Part shown: positions 1 to 7,004 of the stretch, piece after piece
How positions within the stretch are numbered: position 1 is the stretch's first letter
Layout: every line of letters begins with the position of its first letter
Assembly: GCA_029287335.1 (NCBI GenBank)
Contig: JARFRI010000297.1
Coordinates: forward strand, 1 to 11,729
DNA length: 11,729 nucleotides
Origin: Phycisphaera sp.
GTDB taxonomy: Bacteria; Planctomycetota; Phycisphaerae; Phycisphaerales; Phycisphaeraceae
Direction of reading: 5' to 3'
Program-made: the position numbers and the translations under genes
Notes under the pieces: generated by a model
Database searches by the model: none
What the model saw: only the letters and a program-made list of their open reading frames with translations
Told to the model about the DNA's origin: nothing

Positions 1-1
1 C

Positions 2-286
2 TTCAACGTCCTGCTCCTGGACGAACCGACCAACGACCTGGACGTTAAGACGATCCGCGCGTTGGAAGAGGCGCTCGAGGGCTTTGCGGGCTGCGCGGTG
101 ATCATCAGCCACGACCGCTGGTTTCTGGACCGCATGGCAACGCACATCCTTGCGTTTGAAGGCGATTCGACCGTGCGCTACTTCGAAGGCAACTACCAGG
201 CCTACGAGGCCGCGCGCAAAGCAAGAATGGGCATCGATGCCGACCAACCCCACCGCGTGAAGTACCGCAAGCTGACGCGGGGGTAA
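2..286 (+). CDS. ettA: ABC-F ATPase EttA-type, C-terminal end (cut by window edge)
   Basis: Only the last 94 residues are visible; the reading frame is open from base 2. They form the end of the second ATP-binding domain of an ABC-F protein: Walker B with the catalytic glutamate (LLLDEPTND), the D-loop (LD), and the switch histidine in SHDRWFLD, followed by the FEG.Y..Y segment and a basic tail ending in HRVKYRKL. That tail, after a DADQP stretch, is the usual ending of EttA (energy-dependent translational throttle), a soluble protein that binds the ribosomal E site and couples translation to ATP level. ABC-F proteins have no membrane domain. The choice of EttA over other ABC-F members (Uup, antibiotic-resistance types) rests on this tail and is fairly secure; the linker and the first ATPase domain lie outside the window. 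Confidence 0.9.
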   Translation, partial: FNVLLLDEPTNDLDVKTIRALEEALEGFAGCAVIISHDRWFLDRMATHILAFEGDSTVRYFEGNYQAYEAARKARMGIDADQPHRVKYRKLTRG

Positions 287-297
287 TCGCCACAGTT

Positions 298-367
298 TAG
301 CGGGCGACGCGCAGCGTCCCGTTTTGGTTTGAAAATATTCGCGCCGAACGCTGCGCGTCACCCGCTA
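298..367. repeat. Nested inverted repeat, REP-like or cruciform
   Basis: Two 20-base arms (298-317 and 348-367) are reverse complements with one mismatch, separated by a 30-base AT-richer spacer. Read on the minus strand the mismatch becomes a G-U pair. Each arm is itself partly palindromic: GACGC-GCA-GCGTC at 306-318 and ACGC-TGC-GCGT at 348-358. It fills most of the gap between the ettA end and the VOC gene, ending 6 bases before that gene's AAAGG ribosome binding site. There is no T-run directly after the outer stem, so it is not a classic terminator, though the left small hairpin is followed by CCGTTTT. It may be a dispersed palindromic element or an mRNA-stabilising structure. Confidence 0.7.
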
Positions 368-384
368 CACGTAAAGGCAATGAG

Positions 385-822
385 ATGGCAGGCAACAACC
401 CAATCCTCGGCGGCGGCGGGCTGCACCATGTTGCAGTGCGCACGCATGACCTTGATGCATCGGTGACGTTTTATACCGACGTCTTAGGCATGAAAGTCGT
501 CACCGCGTTTTCACCCGACGTGCGATCATTTGTGCATCTGGACACGGGCGACGGTTCGATCCTTGAGTTGATGCAGGACGACAAGCCGATCGAGCCAGCG
601 GCAGAGCGCGGGGTACACTGGCACCTGTGCTTTGGTACGACACGGATCGAAGAGGCGATGAAGGTGATTGAAGCGGCGGGGATGAAGGTGACCGTGCCGG
701 TCAAGGCGGTGACGCTGACGAACACGGCCACGAACCCGCCCAGCCCGATGCCGGTGAAAGTCGCGTTCTTTATTGGGCCATCGGGAGAATTGGTCGAGCT
801 TTTCCAGAACGAGCCCGTTTAA
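385..822 (+). CDS. VOC-superfamily (glyoxalase/dioxygenase fold) protein
   Basis: A 145-residue protein with the paired beta-alpha-beta-beta-beta units of the vicinal oxygen chelate fold. The start GLHHVAVRTHDLDASVTFY and the end GPSGELVELFQ are typical of glyoxalase I/lactoylglutathione lyase-like members. The four expected metal ligands are all present: H15, E61 (in ILELM), H80 (in WHLCF) and E138 (in LVELF). This points to a cytoplasmic, metal-dependent lyase, isomerase or epimerase such as a glyoxalase or methylmalonyl-CoA epimerase; the substrate cannot be set from sequence, and the length alone fits both. The ATG is supported by AAAGG at 373-377, seven bases upstream. It is the first gene of a close-packed run leading to rsgA, and lies just behind the inverted repeat. 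Confidence 0.85.
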   Translation: MAGNNPILGGGGLHHVAVRTHDLDASVTFYTDVLGMKVVTAFSPDVRSFVHLDTGDGSILELMQDDKPIEPAAERGVHWHLCFGTTRIEEAMKVIEAAGMKVTVPVKAVTLTNTATNPPSPMPVKVAFFIGPSGELVELFQNEPV

Positions 823-854
823 ACGAAACCACATCATCGACGAAAGAGACCAAG

Positions 855-1427
855 ATGAGCGACTACCAAGATAACTTTGCAGATGGCTTGTCAACACCCG
901 CATCTAGCCAGGCACCTCGGCCGAGTTGGTTCAAGCGGAACTGGTTGTGGTTTATCCCAACGATCATCCTGCTGCCGATTTTCTGCTGCTGTGGCGGTGG
1001 CGGCGCGTTGATCTGGTTTAGCCTGGGCAAGGTCCTGGACATCGCGCCTTACAAAGACAGCGTTGCATTGATTGAGCAGGACAGCGCGGTTCAAAACGCG
1101 CTGGGCACGCCGATTGTCGCGCCTGAGGGCTTCACCGACCTGATCACGATGATGCAAAACGGCGGGCGGTTTGATTTCAATCAAATCAACAGCCAGATGC
1201 AGTTTGATGCTGAGATCCCGGTGAGTGGTCCCAATGGTACCGGCAAGTTGTTCATCGAAGCAGAGAGTGCCGACGGGGTAACTTGGACCTATACGGTCCG
1301 TGAGGTACACATCGATCAAACCGGCGAGGTGATCGATCTGTTGCCCGCGGGCAGTCGTGCGCCCGATGCGGACACGCCCGACGATACGAGCGAGGCGTTA
1401 CCCGTCGAGAACCCCGAGCAGCCATAG
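855..1427 (+). CDS. Coa1-like single-pass membrane protein
   Basis: A 190-residue protein with a short polar, Pro/Ser-rich N-terminus, one membrane segment at about residues 30-57 and an outer-face domain. The segment carries an unusual CCCGGGG run (C44-C46 then glycines). The domain runs through a conserved-looking order: Y..S..LIEQDSAVQNALGTPI, then an IPVSGPNGTGKLFIEAE strand pair, then a final strand ending GEVIDLLP. This order matches the cytochrome c oxidase assembly factor Coa1 family as it occurs in bacteria, where proteins are often annotated only by this domain. A role in respiratory oxidase assembly is not shown here; no oxidase genes are nearby. The last 30 residues are acidic and Pro-rich, probably disordered. 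The TAG stop abuts the pdxJ ATG, so the two are likely translationally coupled. Confidence 0.7.
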   Translation: MSDYQDNFADGLSTPASSQAPRPSWFKRNWLWFIPTIILLPIFCCCGGGGALIWFSLGKVLDIAPYKDSVALIEQDSAVQNALGTPIVAPEGFTDLITMMQNGGRFDFNQINSQMQFDAEIPVSGPNGTGKLFIEAESADGVTWTYTVREVHIDQTGEVIDLLPAGSRAPDADTPDDTSEALPVENPEQP

Positions 1428-2204
1428 ATGACCAAGCTCAGCGTCAACGTGAATAAGATCGCGCTGTTGCGCAACCAGCGCGAGGTCGGTGTCCCTTCAG
1501 TACTGGGGCTGTCTGTCGTTGCGCTGCAGGCCGGGGCACACGGGATCACGGTCCACCCTCGGCCCGACGCTCGGCATATTCGGCCAGGCGATGTTGAAGA
1601 ACTCAGCGCGTTGCTTGCTTCGACGGAGTGGGCCGATCGCGAGTTCAACATCGAGGGCAACCCGCTTGATTTTGGGGGCGGGCATCTGATGCCGATCCTG
1701 CGCAGGGTAAAGCCGACCCAGGCGACGCTGGTGCCCGACGACCCGGCACAGAACACGAGCGACCACGGCTGGGATGTGGTCAAGCACTTGGAAAGGCTCA
1801 AACCGATCGTTGCTGAATTGAAAGACCTCGGCTGCCGAGTCAGTTTGTTTCTAGATCCCGATCCCGAGATGGCCAAGCGTGCAGCGGACACGGGCGCAGA
1901 TCGCATCGAGCTGTATACCGAGAGCTATGCGGTGGCTTTTGAACAAGGTGGCGATGCGCTGAAGCGGAGTCTCGAAGCGTTCACCGCGACTGCTGAGGCC
2001 GCGGCGTCCGTTGGCTTGGGCGTCAACGCGGGCCACGACCTGAACCTCGACAACCTGCCGGGCTTTTGTGCGATCCCTAACGTGCTGGAGGTGTCGATCG
2101 GTCATGCGCTGATCGCCGACGCTTTAGCGATGGGCATGGCCGACACGGTGAAGGTCTACCTGCAAGCCTGCGGCGTAGCCACGGGCGCCAACTCGCTTTC
2201 TTAA
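1428..2204 (+). CDS. pdxJ: Pyridoxine 5'-phosphate synthase
   Basis: A 258-residue TIM-barrel protein, full length for PdxJ. It catalyses the last ring-closing step of the DXP-dependent vitamin B6 pathway: 1-deoxyxylulose 5-phosphate plus 3-amino-2-oxopropyl phosphate gives pyridoxine 5'-phosphate. The signature parts are present: the N-terminal SVNVNKIALLRN strand, ITVHPRPDARHI with H43, R45 and H50, the EFNIEGNP segment with E76, the GADRIELYTE strand, VNAGHDLNLDN with H203, and the C-terminal EVSIGHALIADAL phosphate-binding loop. The ATG directly follows the stop of the Coa1-like gene with no spacing and no clear Shine-Dalgarno sequence, suggesting coupling. pdxA and dxs are not in this window. 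Identification is secure. Confidence 0.97.
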   Translation: MTKLSVNVNKIALLRNQREVGVPSVLGLSVVALQAGAHGITVHPRPDARHIRPGDVEELSALLASTEWADREFNIEGNPLDFGGGHLMPILRRVKPTQATLVPDDPAQNTSDHGWDVVKHLERLKPIVAELKDLGCRVSLFLDPDPEMAKRAADTGADRIELYTESYAVAFEQGGDALKRSLEAFTATAEAAASVGLGVNAGHDLNLDNLPGFCAIPNVLEVSIGHALIADALAMGMADTVKVYLQACGVATGANSLS

Positions 2205-2223
2205 TCTTACGATCGATCACTTC

Positions 2224-3249
2224 ATGACAAACCACACGCTTGCCACGATTGGATGGAAGCCTTGGTTTGAGGATCAGCTCACTTCGACGGATTTGACGGG
2301 CAAGCTCATTGCGCGTGTCTCGGCCCATCATGGCATCGCGGTGTTGATGATGGGCGACGCGGGCGAGTTCAGTGTTCCGATACGCCTAGCCGAGTCCGCT
2401 GGCTCAATCGCTGTCGGGGATTGGCTGGTGCTTGATGCCAAGGATCACCGTGCGGTCCAGCGGCTTGAACGGCAGACCACCTTGTCTCGCAAAGCCCCAA
2501 GCGGGGATGCCAAGCCGCAGGCGATTGCAGCCAATATCGACACGCTGTTTATCGTCAGTTCCTGCAATGAGGATTTCAACCTGTCGCGTATCGAGCGCTA
2601 CCTCGCGCTGGCGTTGCAAGCGGGCGCGAACCCGGTCGTCGTGTTAACCAAGCCGGACCTGTGTGACGATGCTGAGGATTATCGACAACAGGCGGAGCAG
2701 CTTTACCCCGGGCTCGTGGTTGAGACGGTGAACGCTTGCGTGCCGGAGGCGGCAGGGGTTTTACTGAAATGGTGCGGGCCGGGGCAGTCGGTTGCGCTGC
2801 TAGGGTCCTCGGGGGTTGGTAAGTCGACACTCGCTAACGCGCTTGGTGCGGGCGACCTGGCCACCGGCGCCATCCGCGAGCAAGACGGCAAGGGCCGACA
2901 CACGACCACCGCCCGTTCGCTGCACCGCCTGCCTAGCGGCGGGGTCTTGATCGATAACCCGGGCGTGCGCGAGCTTCAGTTACCCACCTGCGACGAGGGG
3001 ATCACGAACTTGTTCGATGATATCGTGCAACTGATGACAACCTGCCGATTCAGCGATTGCGGTCACGAAGACGACGTGGGCTGTGCCGTCAAGCTCGCTT
3101 TGGAATCAGGTCAACTTGAAGCGCGGCGGTACGAAAATTACACGAAACTGCTCGCCGAGCAAACGCTTCATCTACAGGCCTTGGAAGCGCCACAAGAGCC
3201 CGATCGCAAGGCAGGCAAGAAATTCAAATCTCCGCGTGGCCGGGGTTAA
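2224..3249 (+). CDS. rsgA: Ribosome small subunit maturation GTPase RsgA
   Basis: A 341-residue circularly permuted GTPase that acts late in 30S subunit assembly, checking the decoding centre. Domains in order: an OB fold (about residues 25-85, including GKLIARVSAHHGIAVLM and VGDWLVLD), the G domain with motifs in permuted order, namely G4 TKPD (142-145), G1 GSSGVGKST (194-202) and G3 DNPG (244-247), then a zinc-binding helical region with ligands C274, C279, H281 and C287. The switch region GRHTTT is intact. G3 carries Asn where DTPG or DSPG is usual. The C-terminus is basic (KAGKKFKSPRGRG), fitting rRNA contact. It starts 19 bases after pdxJ, with no clear Shine-Dalgarno sequence, and is probably the last gene of that operon. 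Confidence 0.96.
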   Translation: MTNHTLATIGWKPWFEDQLTSTDLTGKLIARVSAHHGIAVLMMGDAGEFSVPIRLAESAGSIAVGDWLVLDAKDHRAVQRLERQTTLSRKAPSGDAKPQAIAANIDTLFIVSSCNEDFNLSRIERYLALALQAGANPVVVLTKPDLCDDAEDYRQQAEQLYPGLVVETVNACVPEAAGVLLKWCGPGQSVALLGSSGVGKSTLANALGAGDLATGAIREQDGKGRHTTTARSLHRLPSGGVLIDNPGVRELQLPTCDEGITNLFDDIVQLMTTCRFSDCGHEDDVGCAVKLALESGQLEARRYENYTKLLAEQTLHLQALEAPQEPDRKAGKKFKSPRGRG

Positions 3250-3278
3250 TACGCGCCCTGCCTGCGCCGCCGTATTAA
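3246..3278. repeat. 8-bp dyad overlapping the rsgA stop codon
   Basis: TTAATACG (3246-3253) and CGTATTAA (3271-3278) are perfect reverse complements around a 17-base GC-rich spacer. The left arm contains the rsgA stop codon. No T-run follows, so it is not a canonical terminator. It could be an RNA hairpin that ends or stabilises the rsgA message, or a binding site. A loosely similar string (CTAATACGCGGCGGGCAGG) occurs at 9915-9933. Confidence 0.4.
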
Positions 3279-3319
3279 ACGCGCAGACCCTGTAATTGGT
3301 TTGTTTTACGGCATATTCG

Positions 3320-3350
3320 ATGCGGCTTTGTGCGCCGCGTGGTTTATACT
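3320..3350 (+). promoter_or_regulatory. Possible promoter/operator for the sensor kinase operon
   Basis: TATACT at 3345-3350 is a good -10 hexamer, placing transcription start near 3357, about 40 bases before the kinase start codon. No good -35 hexamer sits at 16-18 bases upstream; instead a small hairpin or dyad occupies that place (ATGCGGC at 3320-3326 and GCCGCGT at 3334-3340, 7-base spacer, one G-T pair). The dyad could bind an activator or repressor, or be the end of the rsgA transcript. Weak evidence. Confidence 0.3.
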
Positions 3351-3385
3351 TGTTGCGTAGGGGGATGCTCGGCCGATTGGTCGAC

Positions 3386-3390
3386 GAGGA
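3386..3390 (+). promoter_or_regulatory. Ribosome binding site that favours the GTG start of the kinase
   Basis: GAGGA at 3386-3390 lies six bases before GTG at 3397, an ideal spacing. The in-frame TTG at 3391 directly touches it and is too close to be used, and the next in-frame ATG (3433) has only a poorly placed GAGCGG. This decides for GTG. Confidence 0.55.
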
Positions 3391-3396
3391 TTGCCG

Positions 3397-6303
3397 GTGC
3401 ATGAGCTTGAGTACAACGCGGCGGACGAGCGGATGACGCTGCCCAAGTGGGTCACGAGTCCAACGCCAGCGGTGCAGCTACTCGTCTCGACTTCGTTCGT
3501 GCTCGTTTGGCTTAGTACCGAGGTGATCTCTCAAAACTTTTTGACGTTTGAATCCGTAAGCGGCTGGTACCCCACGGCTGGTCTGGGCGTCGCGCTGCTC
3601 TGGGCATTGGGCTTGCGGTATGCGTGGGTGATCGTGCCCACGGCACTGCTGGGCAACATGGGCGTCTGGGACCATGCGTTTGCGCCGTCGTTATTGCTCG
3701 CGATGATCAAGGCATTGACGTACAGCAGCGCGGCGGTGGTGCTGCGTCGTGCGTTGCCCCCGGGGGAGCTTCCCAATCGGCCGATCCAGATCGGCGCGAT
3801 GATCGCTTCCATCCTCGCCTGCGCAGGGTTCACCGCGATCGCGGGGGTCTTGCTGCTTGTAACCGCCGGCGTGATCCAAACACAAGACATGTTCGACGCG
3901 ATCATCGGCTGGACGGTGGGCGACGCGATCGGCATCCTGGTCACCGCCCCGCTGTTGGTATTGGTTATCGCTCCGGCGATCTGCCTGGCGTTGTGCAAGC
4001 TGCGCGACGAGGCAAAGCAGCGATACAACGATGTCATGGGTAGCCAGATACTCGTGTCGCAGTGGACACCCTGGCTGTTGATCGGCGGCACCGCCGTTGG
4101 CATGGCAATCCTCGCCAGCATCTCCAAGGAGTACGACCCGCGTGTGTACTACCTCGGCTTTGTGTTGCTGCCGGCACTGGCGATGCGCTACAAGCTGGCG
4201 GGCGGGTTGATCGCGCTGCTGATGGTTAGCTTCATCGGGATGTTCGCCGCAACGCTGAGTGGTATCGCGATGCCGATGGTCACCGACCTGCAGTTGATCA
4301 TGATCGCGCTGGGCATCTGCACGATCCTTGTGGGTTCGTTCGCGGTCATGCGTGGTGTCTCCGAGTTGAAGCGACAGGCCGAGCACCGCTGGGCGACCCT
4401 GGCGATCCGCGGCTCGGGCATGGGCCGGTGGCACTGGGAGGTCGGCAGCGAGCAGTTCCACACCGACTACACCTTGACCGATGCGTTCGGTTATCGCCGC
4501 GACAAGGTGCTCCCGCTCGTGGCGTGGTGGAGCCAGCGCATCCACGCTGAGGACGTTCGGCTTAACCAGACCGAGATGGCGATGCTGCTGCAAGGTAAGA
4601 CCGACTTCTTCGAGGTCGAAAACCGCATGCTCGCCGCCGATGGGTCCTGGGGCTGGCTGCACAGCCAGGGCACCGTTATCGAACGCGACGCGCAAGGCAA
4701 GCCCAAGCGCGTTGCGGGTACGCACCACGACATCACCGAGCGGAAAGAACTCGAGCGCATCCGCGCGGATGCCGAGGCGACCCATCGCTCCGAGCAGCGC
4801 TTCCGAACACTGGCCGACGGCGCACCGGTTGCCATCTTCCAGACCGATGCCAAGGGCGTGTTCCTCTACGTCAACCCGACATGGTGCAAGATCACGGGCT
4901 TGGAGCAGACCGACGCGCTGTACCGCAGCGCCGCGGCCTTCGCACACATCGGCGAGCGTGACGCCGTCGCCGACCACTGGGCCACCGCCGTACAGACCGC
5001 GACATCCGTGAGCATCGAGCACCGCGTCGTCCGCGCCGATGGCAGCGTTCTCTGGCTACAAACCCAGGCCACCCCCATGAAGCACAACGGCGTCATGCTC
5101 GGATTCGTCGGCACGGGTGTCGATGTCACGCCCTACCGCCGGGCCATGGCCATGATCGCCGACTCCGAAGCTCGCTACCGCACCCTCGCCGACCACGCCT
5201 ACGATATGCTCTGGCGCGTCGATAGCAACGCAACCTTCACCTACCTCTCGCCCAGCATCACCAAACTCATGGGCTACAGCCCCGACGAGATGGTCGGCAC
5301 CAACGCCTTCGATTACTTCCACCCCGAAGACATCGAGCGCGTCCGTGAGAAACACAGCGCCCTGTCTTTACAGGATCCCGAGTTCCAGGATGTCCACCGC
5401 TATCGTCGGAAGGACGGCAGCTATATCGTCTTCGAGGCCGTGGGCAAACTCGTCGTGCCCGACCCCGCACACGCCGACAGCGAATCCAGCGACGGCCAAC
5501 CCATCATCACCGGTATCTCCCGTGACGTGACCCAGCGCGTCGAGTCGGAGCGCATCCAAAAAGAACTCGAAGACAAACTCGCCCGCTCACAAAAGCTCGA
5601 CGCCATCGGCACCTTCGCCACCGGTATCGCCCACGACTTCCGCAACTCGCTCATGGCCATCAACCTCTCGGCCCAGTCCGCCTCGCGCAAACTCGAACCC
5701 GACCACGACGCCCAGCCCGCGCTCAACACCGTCGAGGAGGCCGTCGGCCAAGCCATGCAGGTCACCCAATCCCTGCTTACCTTCGCGCGCGGTCAAGGCG
5801 CCGCCAAACGACCGACCGACCTGGCCAAGCTCATCCGCGACAACGCCCGCCTGCTCGAGACCGTGCTGCCACCGAACATCGCGCTAAAGATCGATTGCCC
5901 CGACACGCCGCTTCGCATTAAAGCCAACGCCAGCGAGATCCAACAGACCCTGCTTAACCTCGTCATGAACGCCAAGGACGCGATCCCCAAACAGGGCACC
6001 ATCACGCTGACGCTCAAACAAGAACAAGGTCGCGCCAAACTCACCATCCAAGACACCGGCGTGGGCATGACGCCCGAGGTGCTGCAACGCGCGATGGAGC
6101 CCTTCTACACCACCAAGGCCCGACTCAAAGGCACCGGCCTAGGCCTGTCACAAGCCCACGGCATCGTCGCCGACCACCAGGGTGAAATCACCCTCGACTC
6201 CAAGCCCGACCTCGGCACCACCATCACCATCACCCTGCCACTCATCACCCACCCGAAACAAACCAACACCCACCAACCTCAAACGGAGGCCACCGCGACA
6301 TGA
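3397..6303 (+). CDS. MASE1-PAS-PAS-PAS sensor histidine kinase
   Basis: A 968-residue membrane-bound sensor kinase. Residues about 15-325 are hydrophobic with some eight or more membrane segments and the WYPTAGLGVALLWALGLRYAW pattern of the MASE1 sensor domain. Three PAS domains follow (about 331-453, 464-583 and 589-718), the first two ending in typical PAC strands before ITERK and VTPYR. Then come a HisKA dimerisation helix with phospho-acceptor H746 (GIAHDFRN) and an HATPase domain with N854/N858 (NLVMNAKDA), G1 D886 (DTGVGM), the F box PFYTT and G2 GTGLGL at 912. All catalytic boxes are intact and no receiver domain is attached. It should autophosphorylate and pass phosphate to the regulator encoded immediately downstream, with a four-base overlap. 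The stimulus is unknown; no haem- or flavin-binding signature was recognised in the PAS domains. GTG is chosen as start over TTG 3391 and ATG 3433. Confidence 0.9.
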   Translation: MHELEYNAADERMTLPKWVTSPTPAVQLLVSTSFVLVWLSTEVISQNFLTFESVSGWYPTAGLGVALLWALGLRYAWVIVPTALLGNMGVWDHAFAPSLLLAMIKALTYSSAAVVLRRALPPGELPNRPIQIGAMIASILACAGFTAIAGVLLLVTAGVIQTQDMFDAIIGWTVGDAIGILVTAPLLVLVIAPAICLALCKLRDEAKQRYNDVMGSQILVSQWTPWLLIGGTAVGMAILASISKEYDPRVYYLGFVLLPALAMRYKLAGGLIALLMVSFIGMFAATLSGIAMPMVTDLQLIMIALGICTILVGSFAVMRGVSELKRQAEHRWATLAIRGSGMGRWHWEVGSEQFHTDYTLTDAFGYRRDKVLPLVAWWSQRIHAEDVRLNQTEMAMLLQGKTDFFEVENRMLAADGSWGWLHSQGTVIERDAQGKPKRVAGTHHDITERKELERIRADAEATHRSEQRFRTLADGAPVAIFQTDAKGVFLYVNPTWCKITGLEQTDALYRSAAAFAHIGERDAVADHWATAVQTATSVSIEHRVVRADGSVLWLQTQATPMKHNGVMLGFVGTGVDVTPYRRAMAMIADSEARYRTLADHAYDMLWRVDSNATFTYLSPSITKLMGYSPDEMVGTNAFDYFHPEDIERVREKHSALSLQDPEFQDVHRYRRKDGSYIVFEAVGKLVVPDPAHADSESSDGQPIITGISRDVTQRVESERIQKELEDKLARSQKLDAIGTFATGIAHDFRNSLMAINLSAQSASRKLEPDHDAQPALNTVEEAVGQAMQVTQSLLTFARGQGAAKRPTDLAKLIRDNARLLETVLPPNIALKIDCPDTPLRIKANASEIQQTLLNLVMNAKDAIPKQGTITLTLKQEQGRAKLTIQDTGVGMTPEVLQRAMEPFYTTKARLKGTGLGLSQAHGIVADHQGEITLDSKPDLGTTITITLPLITHPKQTNTHQPQTEATAT

Positions 6304-6983
6304 CCAGCACCGAAGAAACTACCACCAAAAAGACCAAAATCCTGCTCGTCGACGACCACCTTATCGTCCGCGACTCTCTGGCCCGCCGGCTTGAGGACGA
6401 ACCGGACCTGGAAGTCCCCCACACCGCAGGCGATGCCGACCAGGGCCTGGCACTGGCCGAGGCCAATGACTTTGACGTCATCGTTATGGATATCAACATG
6501 CCCGGCATGTCCTGCTTCGAAGCCGCCAAACGCTTGCAAACAAGCCATCCCGACCTGCCGCTTGTCTTCTTAAGCGCCTACTGGAACGACGCGTTTATCG
6601 AGCAGGCCCAAGGCGTCGGTGCCGTCGGCCTCCTCAGCAAATCCGATGAGCCAGACCTGCTGATCAACGCCATCCGCACCGTCGTCGATGGCGGCGTGTT
6701 CCTCTCCGATGAAGTACGTGGTCGATTCGAATCCGAGAACGGCGAGAACCCCGACGAATCCAAAACCAAACTCTCGACTCTCACCCCCCGCGAGATCGAC
6801 GTCCTCCGCTGGGTCGGCATGGGCCAATCCAGAAAACAGATGGCCAAGCAACTAGGCATCAGCGAAAACACCGTCGCCGTCCACACCAACCGCATCATGC
6901 GCAAACTCGACATCCACGACCGCGTGGGCTTAGCAAGGTTCTCGATCAAGATCGGGTTGTCGCCGTTGGATGAGCCGAGTTAA
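6300..6983 (+). CDS. NarL/FixJ-family response regulator with LuxR-type DNA-binding domain
   Basis: A 227-residue two-domain transcription factor. The receiver domain (about 12-130) has the acidic pair D18/D19 (LLVDDH), phospho-acceptor D64 (VIVMDINMPG), switch residue S92 (FLSAYW) and conserved K114 (LLSKSD), so it should be phosphorylated. A linker rich in Glu and Asn leads to a LuxR-type helix-turn-helix (about 158-222) with LTPREIDVLRWVGMGQSRKQMA and SENTVAVHTNRIMRKL. Its ATG overlaps the kinase stop codon (ATGA), and GGAGG at 6285-6289 lies ten bases upstream inside the kinase gene. Co-translation and cognate pairing with the kinase are strongly implied. Target genes are unknown; NarL-type regulators usually bind as dimers at inverted heptamer-like sites. 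Confidence 0.94.
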   Translation: MTSTEETTTKKTKILLVDDHLIVRDSLARRLEDEPDLEVPHTAGDADQGLALAEANDFDVIVMDINMPGMSCFEAAKRLQTSHPDLPLVFLSAYWNDAFIEQAQGVGAVGLLSKSDEPDLLINAIRTVVDGGVFLSDEVRGRFESENGENPDESKTKLSTLTPREIDVLRWVGMGQSRKQMAKQLGISENTVAVHTNRIMRKLDIHDRVGLARFSIKIGLSPLDEPS

Positions 6984-7004
6984 ATCCCTCATCGCAATAA
7001 GTCA

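Noticed and set aside
298..367. Reading the inverted repeat as the ettA terminator
   Set aside because: The outer stem has a 30-base loop and no T-run on either side; only the small left hairpin is followed by a weak TTTT after CCG.
1316..1906. Minus-strand open frame (196 codons) across the Coa1-like/pdxJ junction
   Set aside because: It is a shadow of pdxJ coding sequence; Ser/Arg-rich with no domain or ribosome binding site.
3531..4127. Minus-strand open frame (198 codons) inside the kinase membrane domain
   Set aside because: Antisense to strongly supported transmembrane coding sequence and without family features.
3691..5022. Long minus-strand open frame (443 codons) antisense to the kinase gene
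   Set aside because: It lies wholly inside the well-supported kinase gene, is full of His, Gln, Arg and Asp from reading GC-rich codons backwards, and has no recognisable domain.
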